NCBI GenBank assembly: GCA_012970285.1
Contig: JIBW01000011.1
Coordinates: 1-64,000, forward strand
DNA from: Bacillaceae bacterium JMAK1
GTDB lineage: Bacteria; Bacillota; Bacilli; Bacillales; Marinococcaceae
Direction: 5' to 3'
DNA length: 64,000 nt
Below the pieces are notes generated by a model. That model was not told the DNA's origin and did no database searches. It worked only from the letters and a program-made list of their open reading frames with translations. The position numbers and the translations under genes are program-made. Below, piece after piece: positions 7,865-17,092 of this stretch; the first letter of the stretch is position 1; the number at the start of each line of letters is the position of its first letter.

Positions 7865-9092
7865 AACAGTTATAGAGAAGATTATTTCGAGTCATAGTAA
7901 GAAATCAGTTTACGCTGGAGAGATGACTATTATTGATGTGGATGCGACTATGGCAACGGATGCCACTGCTCCTATCGCTATGAAGAGTTTTAAGGAAATG
8001 GGTGGAGAGCAGGTTGTAAATCCTGAATCCATCACACTTGTAATTGATCACGCATCACCTGCACCTAATGAAAGGATAGCGAACTTGCATCAATCAATGC
8101 GGGATTTTGCAAAGAAACAGAGTATTCGACTTTATGATGTGGGGGAAGGGATCTGTCACCAGCTGATGGTTGACAACCATCATGTACAACCAGGTGAAGT
8201 CGTGCTGGGAGCAGATTCTCACACTGTAACTTATGGAGCACTAGGCGCATTTGCGACGGGAGTAGGCTCTACTGATTTGGCTGGTGTATGGTTAACTGGT
8301 CAGACATGGATTAAGGTTCCCGAGACAATAAAGATAGAAATAAATGGTCAATTACCTGAAGATGTCTCGAGTAAAGATATTATTTTACATATTGTTGGTA
8401 AGCTAGGAATTTCAGGAGCGACCTATAAAGCAATCGAATTCACGGGGACAACAGTTCATTCTATGTCACTTTCAAGTAGAATGACACTTGCAAATATGTC
8501 TATAGAAATGGGGGCGAAAGCAGGAATTGTAGATACTGAAAATTTGGAATGGTCTGAACCATTTGAGCGTGTCATTGCAGATGACGATGCTATCTATGAT
8601 AGCATTCACAAAATCGATGCTTCAATCCTTCAACCTCAAGTCTCCGTCCCTCATTCACCAGACCACGTGGTAAATATAAAGGATCTCATTGGAACAACAA
8701 TCCATCAGGGATTTATTGGTAGTTGTACAAATGGAAAACTTGAAGACTTGCAAACGGCTGCTCGAGTATTGGAAGGGAAGAAGATTAAAAAGGGCACTAG
8801 GCTACTAATTGCCCCGGCATCTAGAAAAGTGTTTCATGATGCTATGGCAGATGGAACAGCTCAGATTTTAATGAATTCAGGCGCTACATTTTTAACTTCT
8901 GGTTGCGGTCCATGCGTAGGCACACATATGGGGGTGCCAGGGAATGGAGAAAATGTCATTTCATCGACTAATCGTAACTTTCCAGGCAGAATGGGGAATC
9001 CAAAAGCAAATGTATACTTAAGTTCGCCTAGTGTTGTCGCCCAAACAATGATTCATGGCGAGATAACTTATGATAAGAAAGGATCACTTTAA
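7857..9092 (+). CDS. LeuC/homoaconitase-type hydro-lyase, large subunit
   Basis: 411 residues. The start is the ATG at 7857 after GGAGG; longer upstream readings lie inside iclR. An aconitase-superfamily [4Fe-4S] protein: the three cluster cysteines are visible in GSCTNG (Cys290) and SGCGPCVG (Cys350, Cys353), and GADSHTVTYGALGAFATGVG is the usual substrate-side motif. The length and the separate small-subunit gene place it with LeuCD/homoaconitase and dimethylmaleate or citraconate hydratases, not with single-chain aconitase. No other leucine genes are near, so a catabolic hydratase is more likely than leucine biosynthesis. The neighbours suggest a substrate such as citraconate/citramalate; this is inference. 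Confidence 0.85.
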   Translation: MGKTVIEKIISSHSKKSVYAGEMTIIDVDATMATDATAPIAMKSFKEMGGEQVVNPESITLVIDHASPAPNERIANLHQSMRDFAKKQSIRLYDVGEGICHQLMVDNHHVQPGEVVLGADSHTVTYGALGAFATGVGSTDLAGVWLTGQTWIKVPETIKIEINGQLPEDVSSKDIILHIVGKLGISGATYKAIEFTGTTVHSMSLSSRMTLANMSIEMGAKAGIVDTENLEWSEPFERVIADDDAIYDSIHKIDASILQPQVSVPHSPDHVVNIKDLIGTTIHQGFIGSCTNGKLEDLQTAARVLEGKKIKKGTRLLIAPASRKVFHDAMADGTAQILMNSGATFLTSGCGPCVGTHMGVPGNGENVISSTNRNFPGRMGNPKANVYLSSPSVVAQTMIHGEITYDKKGSL

Positions 9093-9094
9093 TC

Positions 9095-9592
9095 ATGAAA
9101 TATATAGGGAACGCGCATGTGTATGAAATTGACCATATTGATACCGATCGAATTATTCCTGGGAAGTATACTAAAACATTAGATTATTCAAGTTTTGCTG
9201 AACATGTACTTGAAGATTTGGATCCTGGATTTTCAAAAAAAGCCAAAAATGGTGACATCCTTGTGGTAGGTGAAAATTTTGGTTGTGGATCCTCAAGGGA
9301 ACAAGCCCCACTCGCGATTAAGTCGAAAGGGATTTCAATTATTATTGCTCGTTCTTTTGCAAGGATATTTTTTAGAAACTCAGTGAATGTAGGTATGCCA
9401 GTTATTGAAGTACCCAATCACAAGATAGAAAAGGGGGACTCTGTTGAAGTTAATCTCTCACAAGGCACGGTCCTTAATCTTACTACCAAAGAAGAATATC
9501 AAGGTACTGTGATGCCTGACATAATGATTCGAATCTTTGAAGAAGGCGGGTTAGATGATTACTTAAAAAAATATAAAAGTTATCAACTATAA
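9095..9592 (+). CDS. LeuD-type hydro-lyase, small subunit
   Basis: 165 residues, the usual size of archaeal-type LeuD subunits. It begins 2 nt after the large-subunit stop. The swivelling-domain signature is clear: DTDRIIPGKY near the N-terminus, then FGCGSSREQAPLAIKSKGI, which contacts the substrate carboxylate, and IARSFARIFFRNSVNVG. It completes the active site with the upstream large subunit. In this family the YLRT-type loop determines substrate size; here the segment after the first motif reads DYSSFAEHV, and I cannot assign the substrate from it. Confidence 0.85.
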   Translation: MKYIGNAHVYEIDHIDTDRIIPGKYTKTLDYSSFAEHVLEDLDPGFSKKAKNGDILVVGENFGCGSSREQAPLAIKSKGISIIIARSFARIFFRNSVNVGMPVIEVPNHKIEKGDSVEVNLSQGTVLNLTTKEEYQGTVMPDIMIRIFEEGGLDDYLKKYKSYQL

Positions 9593-9604
9593 GGAGGTCA
9601 AATA

Positions 9605-10597
9605 ATGTTTAAGAAAAATCATTTAGTAGTTCTGTGTACAATACTTTTATTGTCTGCTTGTAATGAAAGTTCGGATTCTGATGCTCAAACGTCTACATGG
9701 CCCGATGAAGAAATTACAATGGTGGTTCCTTTTCCGACTGGAGGTACTGCTGACCGACAAGCAAGGGCATTAGCTTCTGCAATGGGAGAAGATTTGGGTG
9801 TAAGAATTCTTGTTGACAATCGCGAGGGTGGTGCAAGCGCTATTGGGGCAACAAGCCATTTTCAACAAGATTCAAACGATGGAACATACTTCATTTATAA
9901 CTCGCACCCTCACTTTGAAGCAACTATTCTACGTGGAGCGTCTTATGAATTCGAGGATTTTGATTATATGGGAATCATTCATGAATCGCCAATTGCTATA
10001 TGGGTGCCTAGTGACTCTGAATATCAAACGTTAGAAGATTTACTTCTAGACATTGAGCAGAATCCAAATGCTCTGAGTTATTCTATGATTTCATCTTCTT
10101 GGTCAGATACTTCTATCAAAATATTAACGAATGAATTGGGTTTAGAAGTTAGGGACATCCCTTACGACGGTGGGGCAGAAATAAGAACAGCTTTACTAGG
10201 CGGAGAAGTAGATTTCATGGCATCGGATGTTGAAGGAACAATTGCAGGTGGGGGAGATGATTTACGTGCTTTGGCAGTCTTCTCTGATGAGCCTTACGAG
10301 CAGCGTCCAGAAATTCCTCTCATCAATGAAGAACTCGACGAAATGGGTATAACTAGTGAGATGCCTGTTATCTCTAACCGCCGTTTTGCTCAAGTGAAAG
10401 CAAGTTTTAGAGAAGAATATCCAGAACGGTATGAAATACTAGCAGAAGCGGTAGAGTCTGCAGCAAAGAGTGAGGAATTTAACGAATGGGGAGAAACACA
10501 GGATATGTACTTTACTTGGATAACAGAAGAAGATACACATGTTCTTTTAGAAGAAACTTTTCAACTGATGAATGAATATCGCAATCTATTTGAATAG
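9605..10597 (+). CDS. tctC: TctC-type substrate-binding lipoprotein
   Basis: 330 residues with an N-terminal lipoprotein signal (hydrophobic stretch ending in LLSAC, Cys at about 19), so it is tethered to the outer face of the membrane. The mature part has the Bug/TctC fold signatures: WPDEEITMVVPFPTGGTADRQ and a later ALLGGEVDFMASD. In tripartite tricarboxylate transporters it captures carboxylates (citrate, tricarballylate, dicarboxylates) and delivers them to TctAB. AAGGAGG ribosome site; 12 nt after leuD. Substrate unknown, but the downstream enzymes point to a C5 dicarboxylate. Confidence 0.9.
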   Translation: MFKKNHLVVLCTILLLSACNESSDSDAQTSTWPDEEITMVVPFPTGGTADRQARALASAMGEDLGVRILVDNREGGASAIGATSHFQQDSNDGTYFIYNSHPHFEATILRGASYEFEDFDYMGIIHESPIAIWVPSDSEYQTLEDLLLDIEQNPNALSYSMISSSWSDTSIKILTNELGLEVRDIPYDGGAEIRTALLGGEVDFMASDVEGTIAGGGDDLRALAVFSDEPYEQRPEIPLINEELDEMGITSEMPVISNRRFAQVKASFREEYPERYEILAEAVESAAKSEEFNEWGETQDMYFTWITEEDTHVLLEETFQLMNEYRNLFE

Positions 10598-10609
10598 GTG
10601 GTTTGTGAC

Positions 10610-11068
10610 ATGGCAGCAGAAATGAAACAATTTCTATTTTTATTTTTTGTGGGGTCATTTACAGCCTATTACTACATGGATGTACAGTCATTATCTGAAC
10701 CTGAAGAACGAATACTCGTTGAAGTTATAGCCGGTGGGTTAATGATTCTAATCGTTTTAAGAGGTAGTTTCTCAGTTTTTAAGATGATACGTCTTCGCAA
10801 TGACGAGACGTCGTTTATTCAAGATTTTGTAATTTGGATTAAGGATAAGCAGGCAATGCTGTTACTGTCATTTGTATTATATGTAATTTTTATACCCATC
10901 TTAGGTTTTTTTTCATCGACAATTCTCTTTTTTATTGGGCTGAATTATTATTTAAAAAGTAGAAAGGTTTGGGAGATGACATTATTGCCAATCATTGTAC
11001 TTTCAATTATTTACTTAATTTTCGTGTTTTTTTTACAAGTTAATATTCCAACTGGGTTATTGATTTAA
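10610..11068 (+). CDS. tctB: TctB-type small membrane subunit
   Basis: I prefer the ATG at 10610, about 9 nt after AGGTGG, over a GTG at 10598 that overlaps that site. About 152 residues with four hydrophobic segments, matching the size and topology of TctB, the poorly conserved small subunit of tripartite tricarboxylate transporters. Identification rests mainly on its place between tctC and tctA. Confidence 0.85.
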   Translation: MAAEMKQFLFLFFVGSFTAYYYMDVQSLSEPEERILVEVIAGGLMILIVLRGSFSVFKMIRLRNDETSFIQDFVIWIKDKQAMLLLSFVLYVIFIPILGFFSSTILFFIGLNYYLKSRKVWEMTLLPIIVLSIIYLIFVFFLQVNIPTGLLI

Positions 11069-11083
11069 TAGGGAGGTGTTCAC

Positions 11084-12598
11084 TTGATTGATGTACCTGC
11101 TTTACTAGACGGTTTACAAATTGTTCTGAGTTGGCAAGTACTCTTATTTATTATTTTAGGTTTAGCAGTCGGTGTAATTCTTGGTGCCGTTCCCGGAGTT
11201 TCTGGTGCTCTTGGGATCGCCTTAACGTTACCCTTAACTTACACGATGCAACCATTAGATGCCATCATGTTTCTTTCAGGAATGTTTACAGGTTCTGTCT
11301 ACGCAGGAGGTATTACAGCTGTAATGCTTAATATCCCAGGCTCGCCAGGCGCAGTTGCTACTACACTTGACGGTTACCCTATGACGAAACAAGGACGGCA
11401 GAATGAAGCCCTCGGAGCGGGCCTCATGTCATCTGTAATTGGGTGTCTAGTGAGTTATGTTGTCGTTTTCTTTCTAATTCAGTCAATGGGGAATTTTGTC
11501 TTACTTTTTCAAGCACCTGAAATGCTAATGCTTGCAATTTTTGCTCTTTCAATTATTAGCATGATCAAAGGGAATTTATCTAAAGCGCTCATTGCTGGGT
11601 TTCTTGGCTTACTTCTAGGGTCAATAGGAGCAACTGCTTATGGACGTGAAAGAGGGACATTTGGTCAAATTGAATTATATGAAGGTATCCAGATTGTTCC
11701 TGCTTTAATGGGTCTTCTGGCTATTTCTGAACTTTTTTATCTTGTACAGCAAAAGTTCATTGTTGGTGATAAAACCACTCATATTCAAAGAAGCTTTAAA
11801 GACTTTGTGAGAGGTTGTATGTTGGTTATTAAGCAGAAGGTTAACACTATACGTTCCATTATCATTGGAATTTTTATTGGAGTTTTGCCTGCTGCAGGAG
11901 CTACAGTAGCTTCGTTAGTTAGTTATTCTCAAGCGCAAACCTTCTCGAAAAACAAGGATAATTTCGGGAAAGGAGAAGACAGTGGTTTAATTGCTGCAGA
12001 AACTGCCAACAGCTCTTCAGAAGGAGGAGGCATGGCGACAATGCTCACCTTCGGAATACCAGGAGGTAGTGCAACTGCCGTGTTAATGGCGGCATTTATG
12101 ATTCATGGTTTAACTCCAGGACCATACCTTATTCGTGACCATATGGATCTGACGTACGCTGTTATTATTGGAAACATTATTCAGGCGTTCTTTCTTTTAT
12201 TTATTGGTTTTATTTTTGTCTGGTATTTCAGTAAGTTAGTACTGGCCCCTGCACGTCTTATCATACCTATTGTGGCAATTTTCTCGTTACTAGGTGCTTT
12301 CTCGGTAAGAGGTATTTATTTAGATGTCGTACTAACATTAGGTTTTGCAGTTCTTGCTCTTGTGATGCGTAAGCTTGATTATCCATTGATTGCTGTACTT
12401 TTAGGTCTTATTCTTGGTGCAACGATTGATGGTGAGATGACAAGGACACTCTTGATTTATGAAGGACAATACTTATCACTTTTTGAGCGACCAATTTTTA
12501 CGACAATGTTTGTAATTACAATGTTACTGTTTATTCTACCTATTGCTCAAAAGGTATGGGCTAGGCGAAAAGAAAAATTAACAGAAGGAGAACTCTAA
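11084..12598 (+). CDS. tctA: TctA-type large membrane subunit
   Basis: 504 residues, 11-12 hydrophobic segments. TTG start about 5 nt after GGGAGGTG. The family's repeated glycine motifs are present: GAVPGVSGALGIALTLP near residue 35 and, in the second half, TFGIPGGSATAVLMAAF with GLTPGP. It forms the carboxylate channel, powered by proton or sodium gradient, and works with the upstream lipoprotein. Its stop codon directly abuts the ATG of the CoA-transferase gene, showing tight coupling of uptake and activation. Confidence 0.92.
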   Translation: MIDVPALLDGLQIVLSWQVLLFIILGLAVGVILGAVPGVSGALGIALTLPLTYTMQPLDAIMFLSGMFTGSVYAGGITAVMLNIPGSPGAVATTLDGYPMTKQGRQNEALGAGLMSSVIGCLVSYVVVFFLIQSMGNFVLLFQAPEMLMLAIFALSIISMIKGNLSKALIAGFLGLLLGSIGATAYGRERGTFGQIELYEGIQIVPALMGLLAISELFYLVQQKFIVGDKTTHIQRSFKDFVRGCMLVIKQKVNTIRSIIIGIFIGVLPAAGATVASLVSYSQAQTFSKNKDNFGKGEDSGLIAAETANSSSEGGGMATMLTFGIPGGSATAVLMAAFMIHGLTPGPYLIRDHMDLTYAVIIGNIIQAFFLLFIGFIFVWYFSKLVLAPARLIIPIVAIFSLLGAFSVRGIYLDVVLTLGFAVLALVMRKLDYPLIAVLLGLILGATIDGEMTRTLLIYEGQYLSLFERPIFTTMFVITMLLFILPIAQKVWARRKEKLTEGEL

Positions 12599-13804
12599 AT
12601 GATTCAGAAACGTTCAGGACCTCTTGTTGGTATTCGAATTCTTGATCTCTCTACCATGATTGCCGCCCCCTATGGAGCCACTTTATTATCAGATTTTGGT
12701 GCGGAAGTAATTAAAGTTGAAATGCCTCTTAAAGGAGATTCGCTTCGTAGTATGGGTCCTTTTAAAGATGGGGAACCACTTCGCTGGCCTGGGCTGGCAA
12801 GAAACAAAAAATCATTGACACTTGATTTGCATCATGAAGAAGGGCAGGAGATTTTAAAACAATTAGTTAAAGAATCAGATCTCATTATTGAAAATTTCAG
12901 ACCTGGAACTTTAGAGAAATGGAATCTAAGCTATGAAGAATTAAAGCAATATAATGAAAAGATTATAATGATCCGTGTCACTGGATATGGTCAGACAGGA
13001 CCGTACTCACCAAAAGCGGGCTTTGGCACACCAGCTACAGCATTTAGTGGCTATACGTACTTACAAGGGTACTCGGATCGTCCTCCGATTAGTCCTTCTT
13101 TTTCCTTGTTGGATTATATTACTGGGGTGTATGTAGCATTCGCTGCATCTACAGCGCTGTATCACCGAGATGCGCAAGATGGTGAAGGGCAAATCGTTGA
13201 TATTGGTTTATATGAATCAATGTTTCGCATGATGGAATTTCTAGTTGCTGATTATGATCAGAATGGCGTAGTGAAAGAGCGATCACCAGGGTTAAGTGGA
13301 CACTCTAGTCCAGCAGGTACGTTCCAAACCAAAGATGGCCATTGGCTTGTTCTTGTCACAAGTTCTGATTCTACGTTTACCCGTTTAGCTAAGGCAATGA
13401 ATCGAGACGATATGCTTAATGACGATCGCTATTACACAAACTCAGTGCGTCTAGAGAGGTTTGAAGAGACAAATGGTATCGTTGCTGATTGGGTAAAGCT
13501 GTGGAATCGTCAAGAACTTTTAGCCCATCTAGATGAGCACGGTGTCCCAATTAGCGCAATAAATAGTATAGAAGATATTTTCTCTGATCCTCATTACAAA
13601 GCACGTGAAAATATCATAGAGATGAGTCATCCTCGCTTAGGTAACGTGAAAATGCCTGGTGTAATACCAAAGTTTTCAGAAACGCCTGGGAAAGTGACAA
13701 ATGTTGGGCCAGACCTGGGTGAACATAATGAAGAGATCCTTACTGACATGATTGGATTAAATGAAGATAAAATTAATTCTTTAAAACAACAAGGGATTAT
13801 TTAA
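12599..13804 (+). CDS. Class III CoA transferase (CaiB/BaiF family)
   Basis: 401 residues. The ATG directly follows the tctA stop, with AGAAGGAG just upstream. The N-terminal GIRILDLSTMIAAPYGATLL, DFGAEVIKVE and the RNKKSLTLDL stretch are typical, and Asp172 in SLLDYITG aligns with the catalytic aspartate (Asp169 of formyl-CoA transferase) that forms the acyl-anhydride. The enzyme would move CoA from a donor such as succinyl-CoA onto the imported or hydrated acid. Known relatives include succinyl-CoA:citramalate CoA transferases. Here it would activate the acid for the lyase encoded next. Confidence 0.9.
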   Translation: MIQKRSGPLVGIRILDLSTMIAAPYGATLLSDFGAEVIKVEMPLKGDSLRSMGPFKDGEPLRWPGLARNKKSLTLDLHHEEGQEILKQLVKESDLIIENFRPGTLEKWNLSYEELKQYNEKIIMIRVTGYGQTGPYSPKAGFGTPATAFSGYTYLQGYSDRPPISPSFSLLDYITGVYVAFAASTALYHRDAQDGEGQIVDIGLYESMFRMMEFLVADYDQNGVVKERSPGLSGHSSPAGTFQTKDGHWLVLVTSSDSTFTRLAKAMNRDDMLNDDRYYTNSVRLERFEETNGIVADWVKLWNRQELLAHLDEHGVPISAINSIEDIFSDPHYKARENIIEMSHPRLGNVKMPGVIPKFSETPGKVTNVGPDLGEHNEEILTDMIGLNEDKINSLKQQGII

Positions 13805-13815
13805 GGAGGCAAAAT

Positions 13816-14736
13816 ATGAAAGTAAACATTCATGAAGTATGTCCTAGAGATGGATTTCAAAGTATGCCTGCTTTTGATAAAGATACTAAGGTCAAAATTA
13901 TTAATCGTCTAGTTAAATGTGGCTTTCATGAACTTGAGGTGACTTCATTTGTAAGTCCAAGAGCCGTACCACAATTAAAAGATGCAGATGAAGTTATCAG
14001 TGAAATTGACCGGAGCCAACCGGTTACTTTGCGAGCACTTGTTCCAAATGAAAGAGGTTTGGAACGAGCACATGCTTTAGGGATTAAGAAGCTCAAGCTC
14101 ATGTTATCTGGTAGCGATTCTCATAGCTTATATAATGCAAACGCTACAACCTTTGACGCGTTAGAACGATATCGAAGCGTTGTAAAAAAAGCAACTACTT
14201 ACAATATTAATATGACTGGAAGTATTGCAGTTGCTTTTGGGTGTCCTTACGAAGGTGATTTACCAGTTAAGCGCCATGAAGAGATTTGTGATAAGTATGA
14301 ACAATTAGGGATTACAAAGGTGTCATTAGCTGATACAACTGGAATGGGTAATCCTCATAACGTGAGTAAGATCCTTCGGCATCTTATGAAAAGCTTCCCT
14401 CATTTTACCTTTACTATTCATCTACACAATACAAGAGGAATGGCTTTTGCAAATGCTTTAGCTGCTTTAGAAGAAGGTGTCAAGGACTTCGATAGCTCTA
14501 CAGGTGGTATTGGGGGGTGTCCCTACGCTCCAAATGCTAGTGGAAATATTGCTACGGAAGATCTTGTACACGGGTTTGAAGAAATGGGAATTGATACTGG
14601 AGTAAATCTGGATAGGGTACTAGATGTTGCAAGATATCTTGAAGATATATTTCCAGATCAAGTCGATAGTTTCTTGTTAAAAGCTGGTAAGGCAAAGAGT
14701 CTGCATAAAGCACCAGGCAGACAGCGGATAAAATGA
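13816..14736 (+). CDS. HMG-CoA lyase-like enzyme, candidate (R)-citramalyl-CoA lyase
   Basis: 306 residues, TIM-barrel lyase of the HMGL family. The N-terminal EVCPRDGFQ holds the catalytic Arg-Asp pair, HLHNTRG the metal-binding histidines, and GGIGGCPYAPNASGN the conserved flexible Cys loop. Family members cleave 3-hydroxy-3-methylglutaryl-CoA or, in Chloroflexus, (R)-citramalyl-CoA to acetyl-CoA and pyruvate, where it is paired with a CoA transferase as here. Context favours citramalyl-CoA, but HMG-CoA or a similar branched 3-hydroxyacyl-CoA remains possible. AAGGAGG site; last gene of the operon, followed by a terminator. Confidence 0.88.
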   Translation: MKVNIHEVCPRDGFQSMPAFDKDTKVKIINRLVKCGFHELEVTSFVSPRAVPQLKDADEVISEIDRSQPVTLRALVPNERGLERAHALGIKKLKLMLSGSDSHSLYNANATTFDALERYRSVVKKATTYNINMTGSIAVAFGCPYEGDLPVKRHEEICDKYEQLGITKVSLADTTGMGNPHNVSKILRHLMKSFPHFTFTIHLHNTRGMAFANALAALEEGVKDFDSSTGGIGGCPYAPNASGNIATEDLVHGFEEMGIDTGVNLDRVLDVARYLEDIFPDQVDSFLLKAGKAKSLHKAPGRQRIK

Positions 14737-14801
14737 AATAGCGTAAATATTATAGTTTAATGTATGACATTTGATAGGGCACATAAACAGTGTATTAAAA
14801 T

Positions 14802-14836
14802 TCGCCAAAACTCTCTGGAGTAGTTTTGGCGATTCT
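14802..14836 (+). terminator. Terminator of the carboxylate operon
   Basis: TCGCCAAAACT (14802-14812) is complementary to AGTTTTGGCGA (14822-14832), followed by a T-rich stretch, about 65 bases after the lyase stop. Confidence 0.8.
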
Positions 14837-14883
14837 ACTTTATAAATTATAGTTGTCTGTAGTAGCCTACTCTGTGAAGATAA

Positions 14884-15994
14884 CTAATTTACAATCCCGT
14901 GATATACTATCTCAGTATTTACGGAAGTATTAATATCCATCTGTGCATATTCTTCTTCCCAGTCCATTTGACTCCAATCTTCGTAATGATAAGACATTAT
15001 ATGTTTTCCAATGCCAAAGTAATCACAATTTGCTTCCTGAATTATACGTATAACTTCTTCACATTCTAATTGTAATTTGTTTTTAACCTCTTGATTTAGC
15101 TTCTCAGTATGCTCCTCTATATATAGAGTATCTTTAGGGTATTCTACAACATTTAACTTTAAACTTAAGTCAATAGTTGCTGAATATTTCCCATCGTACT
15201 CTTTTGTAATTATTAAATCTCGTTTACATCGACCGTAACAAAATTATCAATAGGATTTTTTTCATCATCTGTTACGCGTATATTAAACCGTCGAGGTTTA
15301 ATCCTTTTTTTATCCATAAGCAATAGTCTTAATGATTGGTCGGAATCAAGCTTTCCGGTCATGTGATCTTTGCCAATAACGCTAAGCCATTAAAAACAAC
15401 ACTTTCATTGTCAATAACTTTTAATAAAGGAAGAGTCGTGTCTAAACCTTCATCAAATAGTTTACTCAGCACTACTTCTAATGATGAATCAGGTATTAGC
15501 ATCGTCTCTTCTAAGCTATAAAGTAAATCTCCTAAGTAATCACTAATGAGAGGACTTTCTTGGTTTCTAATTTGCAACGCATTCTTTGCTTGGCCTTCAA
15601 CGACAGCGATACGCGCATTAGTTGTGGATAGAGGTGAGCGATAGTGAACATCGAGGACAGAGTATATATTTTCTTCAGCAATAGACTTACTTAATAAAGT
15701 TACTCGGTTTTTGGAAGTGAATAATTGACCTGAAACCTTTCTATCTAAGTTCATTCGGCTATCACGAGGGGTGTTTCCAGTTGCTGAAATGACAGCAGGT
15801 TCTGTTGAGCTTTCACTTTGGGCACCACCCTGCATTTGTGTACCTCCAATTGTGACAATGGTGGTTTCAATTAGTTTTTCATCAGTGTGGTCAAGTGCTT
15901 GAGAATAGATAAAGTTGATATCTTTAACAAGCCTTTGGTCCCATCAGCCAGTTACTAACAAGAGTATTGTGAGGCAAATAAGTATTTTTTTAAT
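14884..15994 (-). pseudogene. Decayed gerAC-type germination lipoprotein gene
   Basis: Read leftwards from 15994, the sequence encodes a Ger(x)C lipoprotein in pieces. The signal peptide KKILICLTILLLVTG is followed by TGA (15946-15944) exactly where the lipobox cysteine should be; TGC or TGT to TGA is a single change. After it come DQRLVKDINFIYSQALD and the family's middle domain, then a one-base loss near 15360 and another shift near 15230. The last piece contains GIGKHIMSYHYEDW and ends at 14884. The initiator position is ATT, overlapping the 3' end of gerAB. With a stop at the lipobox and two frameshifts the protein cannot be made. Confidence 0.88.
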
Positions 15995-17079
15995 GAGCTG
16001 GGCCCCTTTATACGTCTGAGCTTTGTAATTATCAATAAAAGTAAGGGTAGTAAAAAAGTAAAATAGGCGCTAGGGACGTTTACAACGTTTAACAAATGTT
16101 CATATTGATATGTTGATATTTGCGTTAAATTTGGGATTGTGGTTAAAATGACAGTGATTATAGCAATGACTCGATAACGTGTTGTACCAAAGATTCTCAT
16201 TAATCCAACAGCCCCACAATAAACAAAAATTACATACGTAGTAATAATGCTAATCGACCATATTGATAAGAAAATTAAATCTAGACGTTCAATTAACGTT
16301 AAAGAGAAAGATTTAATCATATAAAGGTAAGGTTCAGGCAATAGTTTCATCTCTCCATGACTGAATGTAAGTAATGATGTTAAAAACACGATGATGTAAA
16401 TAATGGCAACACTCCAATGGGCTGATGAAATAACCTTATATTTTTCTTTGGGTGTCCCTTCTACATATGGCATAACGATGGCTATTGTAATAAAACCATT
16501 AATGGCAAAAAGAGAGGCAGTAATTCCATCGAGGATGCCTTGTGAATCAGATAACCCTAACGGTAAGAGGTTTAAATAGTCTCCATAAATGAAAGCATAA
16601 CTTCCAACTAAAGGGATCAAAAGGATAATTGGGGCAGTAAGGACGAGTACTCTTCCCATTAAGGTGAGTGGAGCCATTAACATAGTTAGGCAAGTAAACA
16701 AAAATAATAGTAAAAATACCGGCTCCGGTGTCAAGTTTAAAATCCATATAGCTATTAATTGAGTAAATCCCTTTAGGACAAAAGAAGCGATGACGATAAA
16801 GTGGACAATCAAACCTACTAGTACAAATTTACTTATGAACTTTCCTAAGACCTTTTCAATAATCGTATATAAAGTGTCATCAGGAAAGTGTTTGTTTAAT
16901 CGGTATAAGCAGTAAAGAACAGCTTGGACGAACAAAGCAGCGATGAGTAAAGATAGCCAACCATCTGTTTTAGCGTAAGTGTATATACTATTTGATAAGG
17001 AGAATAATCCAACACCGATTTGTGCATGTACAAAAAACCAGAATAATTGAGTCTTGCCCAAAAGAGTTGAATTATTCAC
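15955..17079 (-). CDS. GerAB-type germination receptor membrane subunit (orphaned)
   Basis: 374 residues, about ten hydrophobic segments, of the amino acid/polyamine permease-like GerAB family; FFVHAQIGVGLFSLSNSIY near the N-terminus matches the conserved first segment. In spores this subunit sits in the inner membrane and contributes to the nutrient-binding site. The frame is intact, but both partners encoded on either side are broken, so the receptor is probably non-functional. The gene may be on its way to decay or be rescued by subunits from the second operon at 21-24.7 kb. Confidence 0.85.
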   Translation of the reverse strand: MNNSTLLGKTQLFWFFVHAQIGVGLFSLSNSIYTYAKTDGWLSLLIAALFVQAVLYCLYRLNKHFPDDTLYTIIEKVLGKFISKFVLVGLIVHFIVIASFVLKGFTQLIAIWILNLTPEPVFLLLFLFTCLTMLMAPLTLMGRVLVLTAPIILLIPLVGSYAFIYGDYLNLLPLGLSDSQGILDGITASLFAINGFITIAIVMPYVEGTPKEKYKVISSAHWSVAIIYIIVFLTSLLTFSHGEMKLLPEPYLYMIKSFSLTLIERLDLIFLSIWSISIITTYVIFVYCGAVGLMRIFGTTRYRVIAIITVILTTIPNLTQISTYQYEHLLNVVNVPSAYFTFLLPLLLLIITKLRRIKGPSSLKKYLFASQYSC

Positions 17080-17092
17080 TATGATCCTCCTA

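Noticed and set aside
7857-9592. Assigning the LeuCD-like pair to leucine biosynthesis
   Set aside because: No leuA or leuB nearby and embedded in a transporter/CoA-transferase/lyase operon with an IclR regulator, so a catabolic role fits better.
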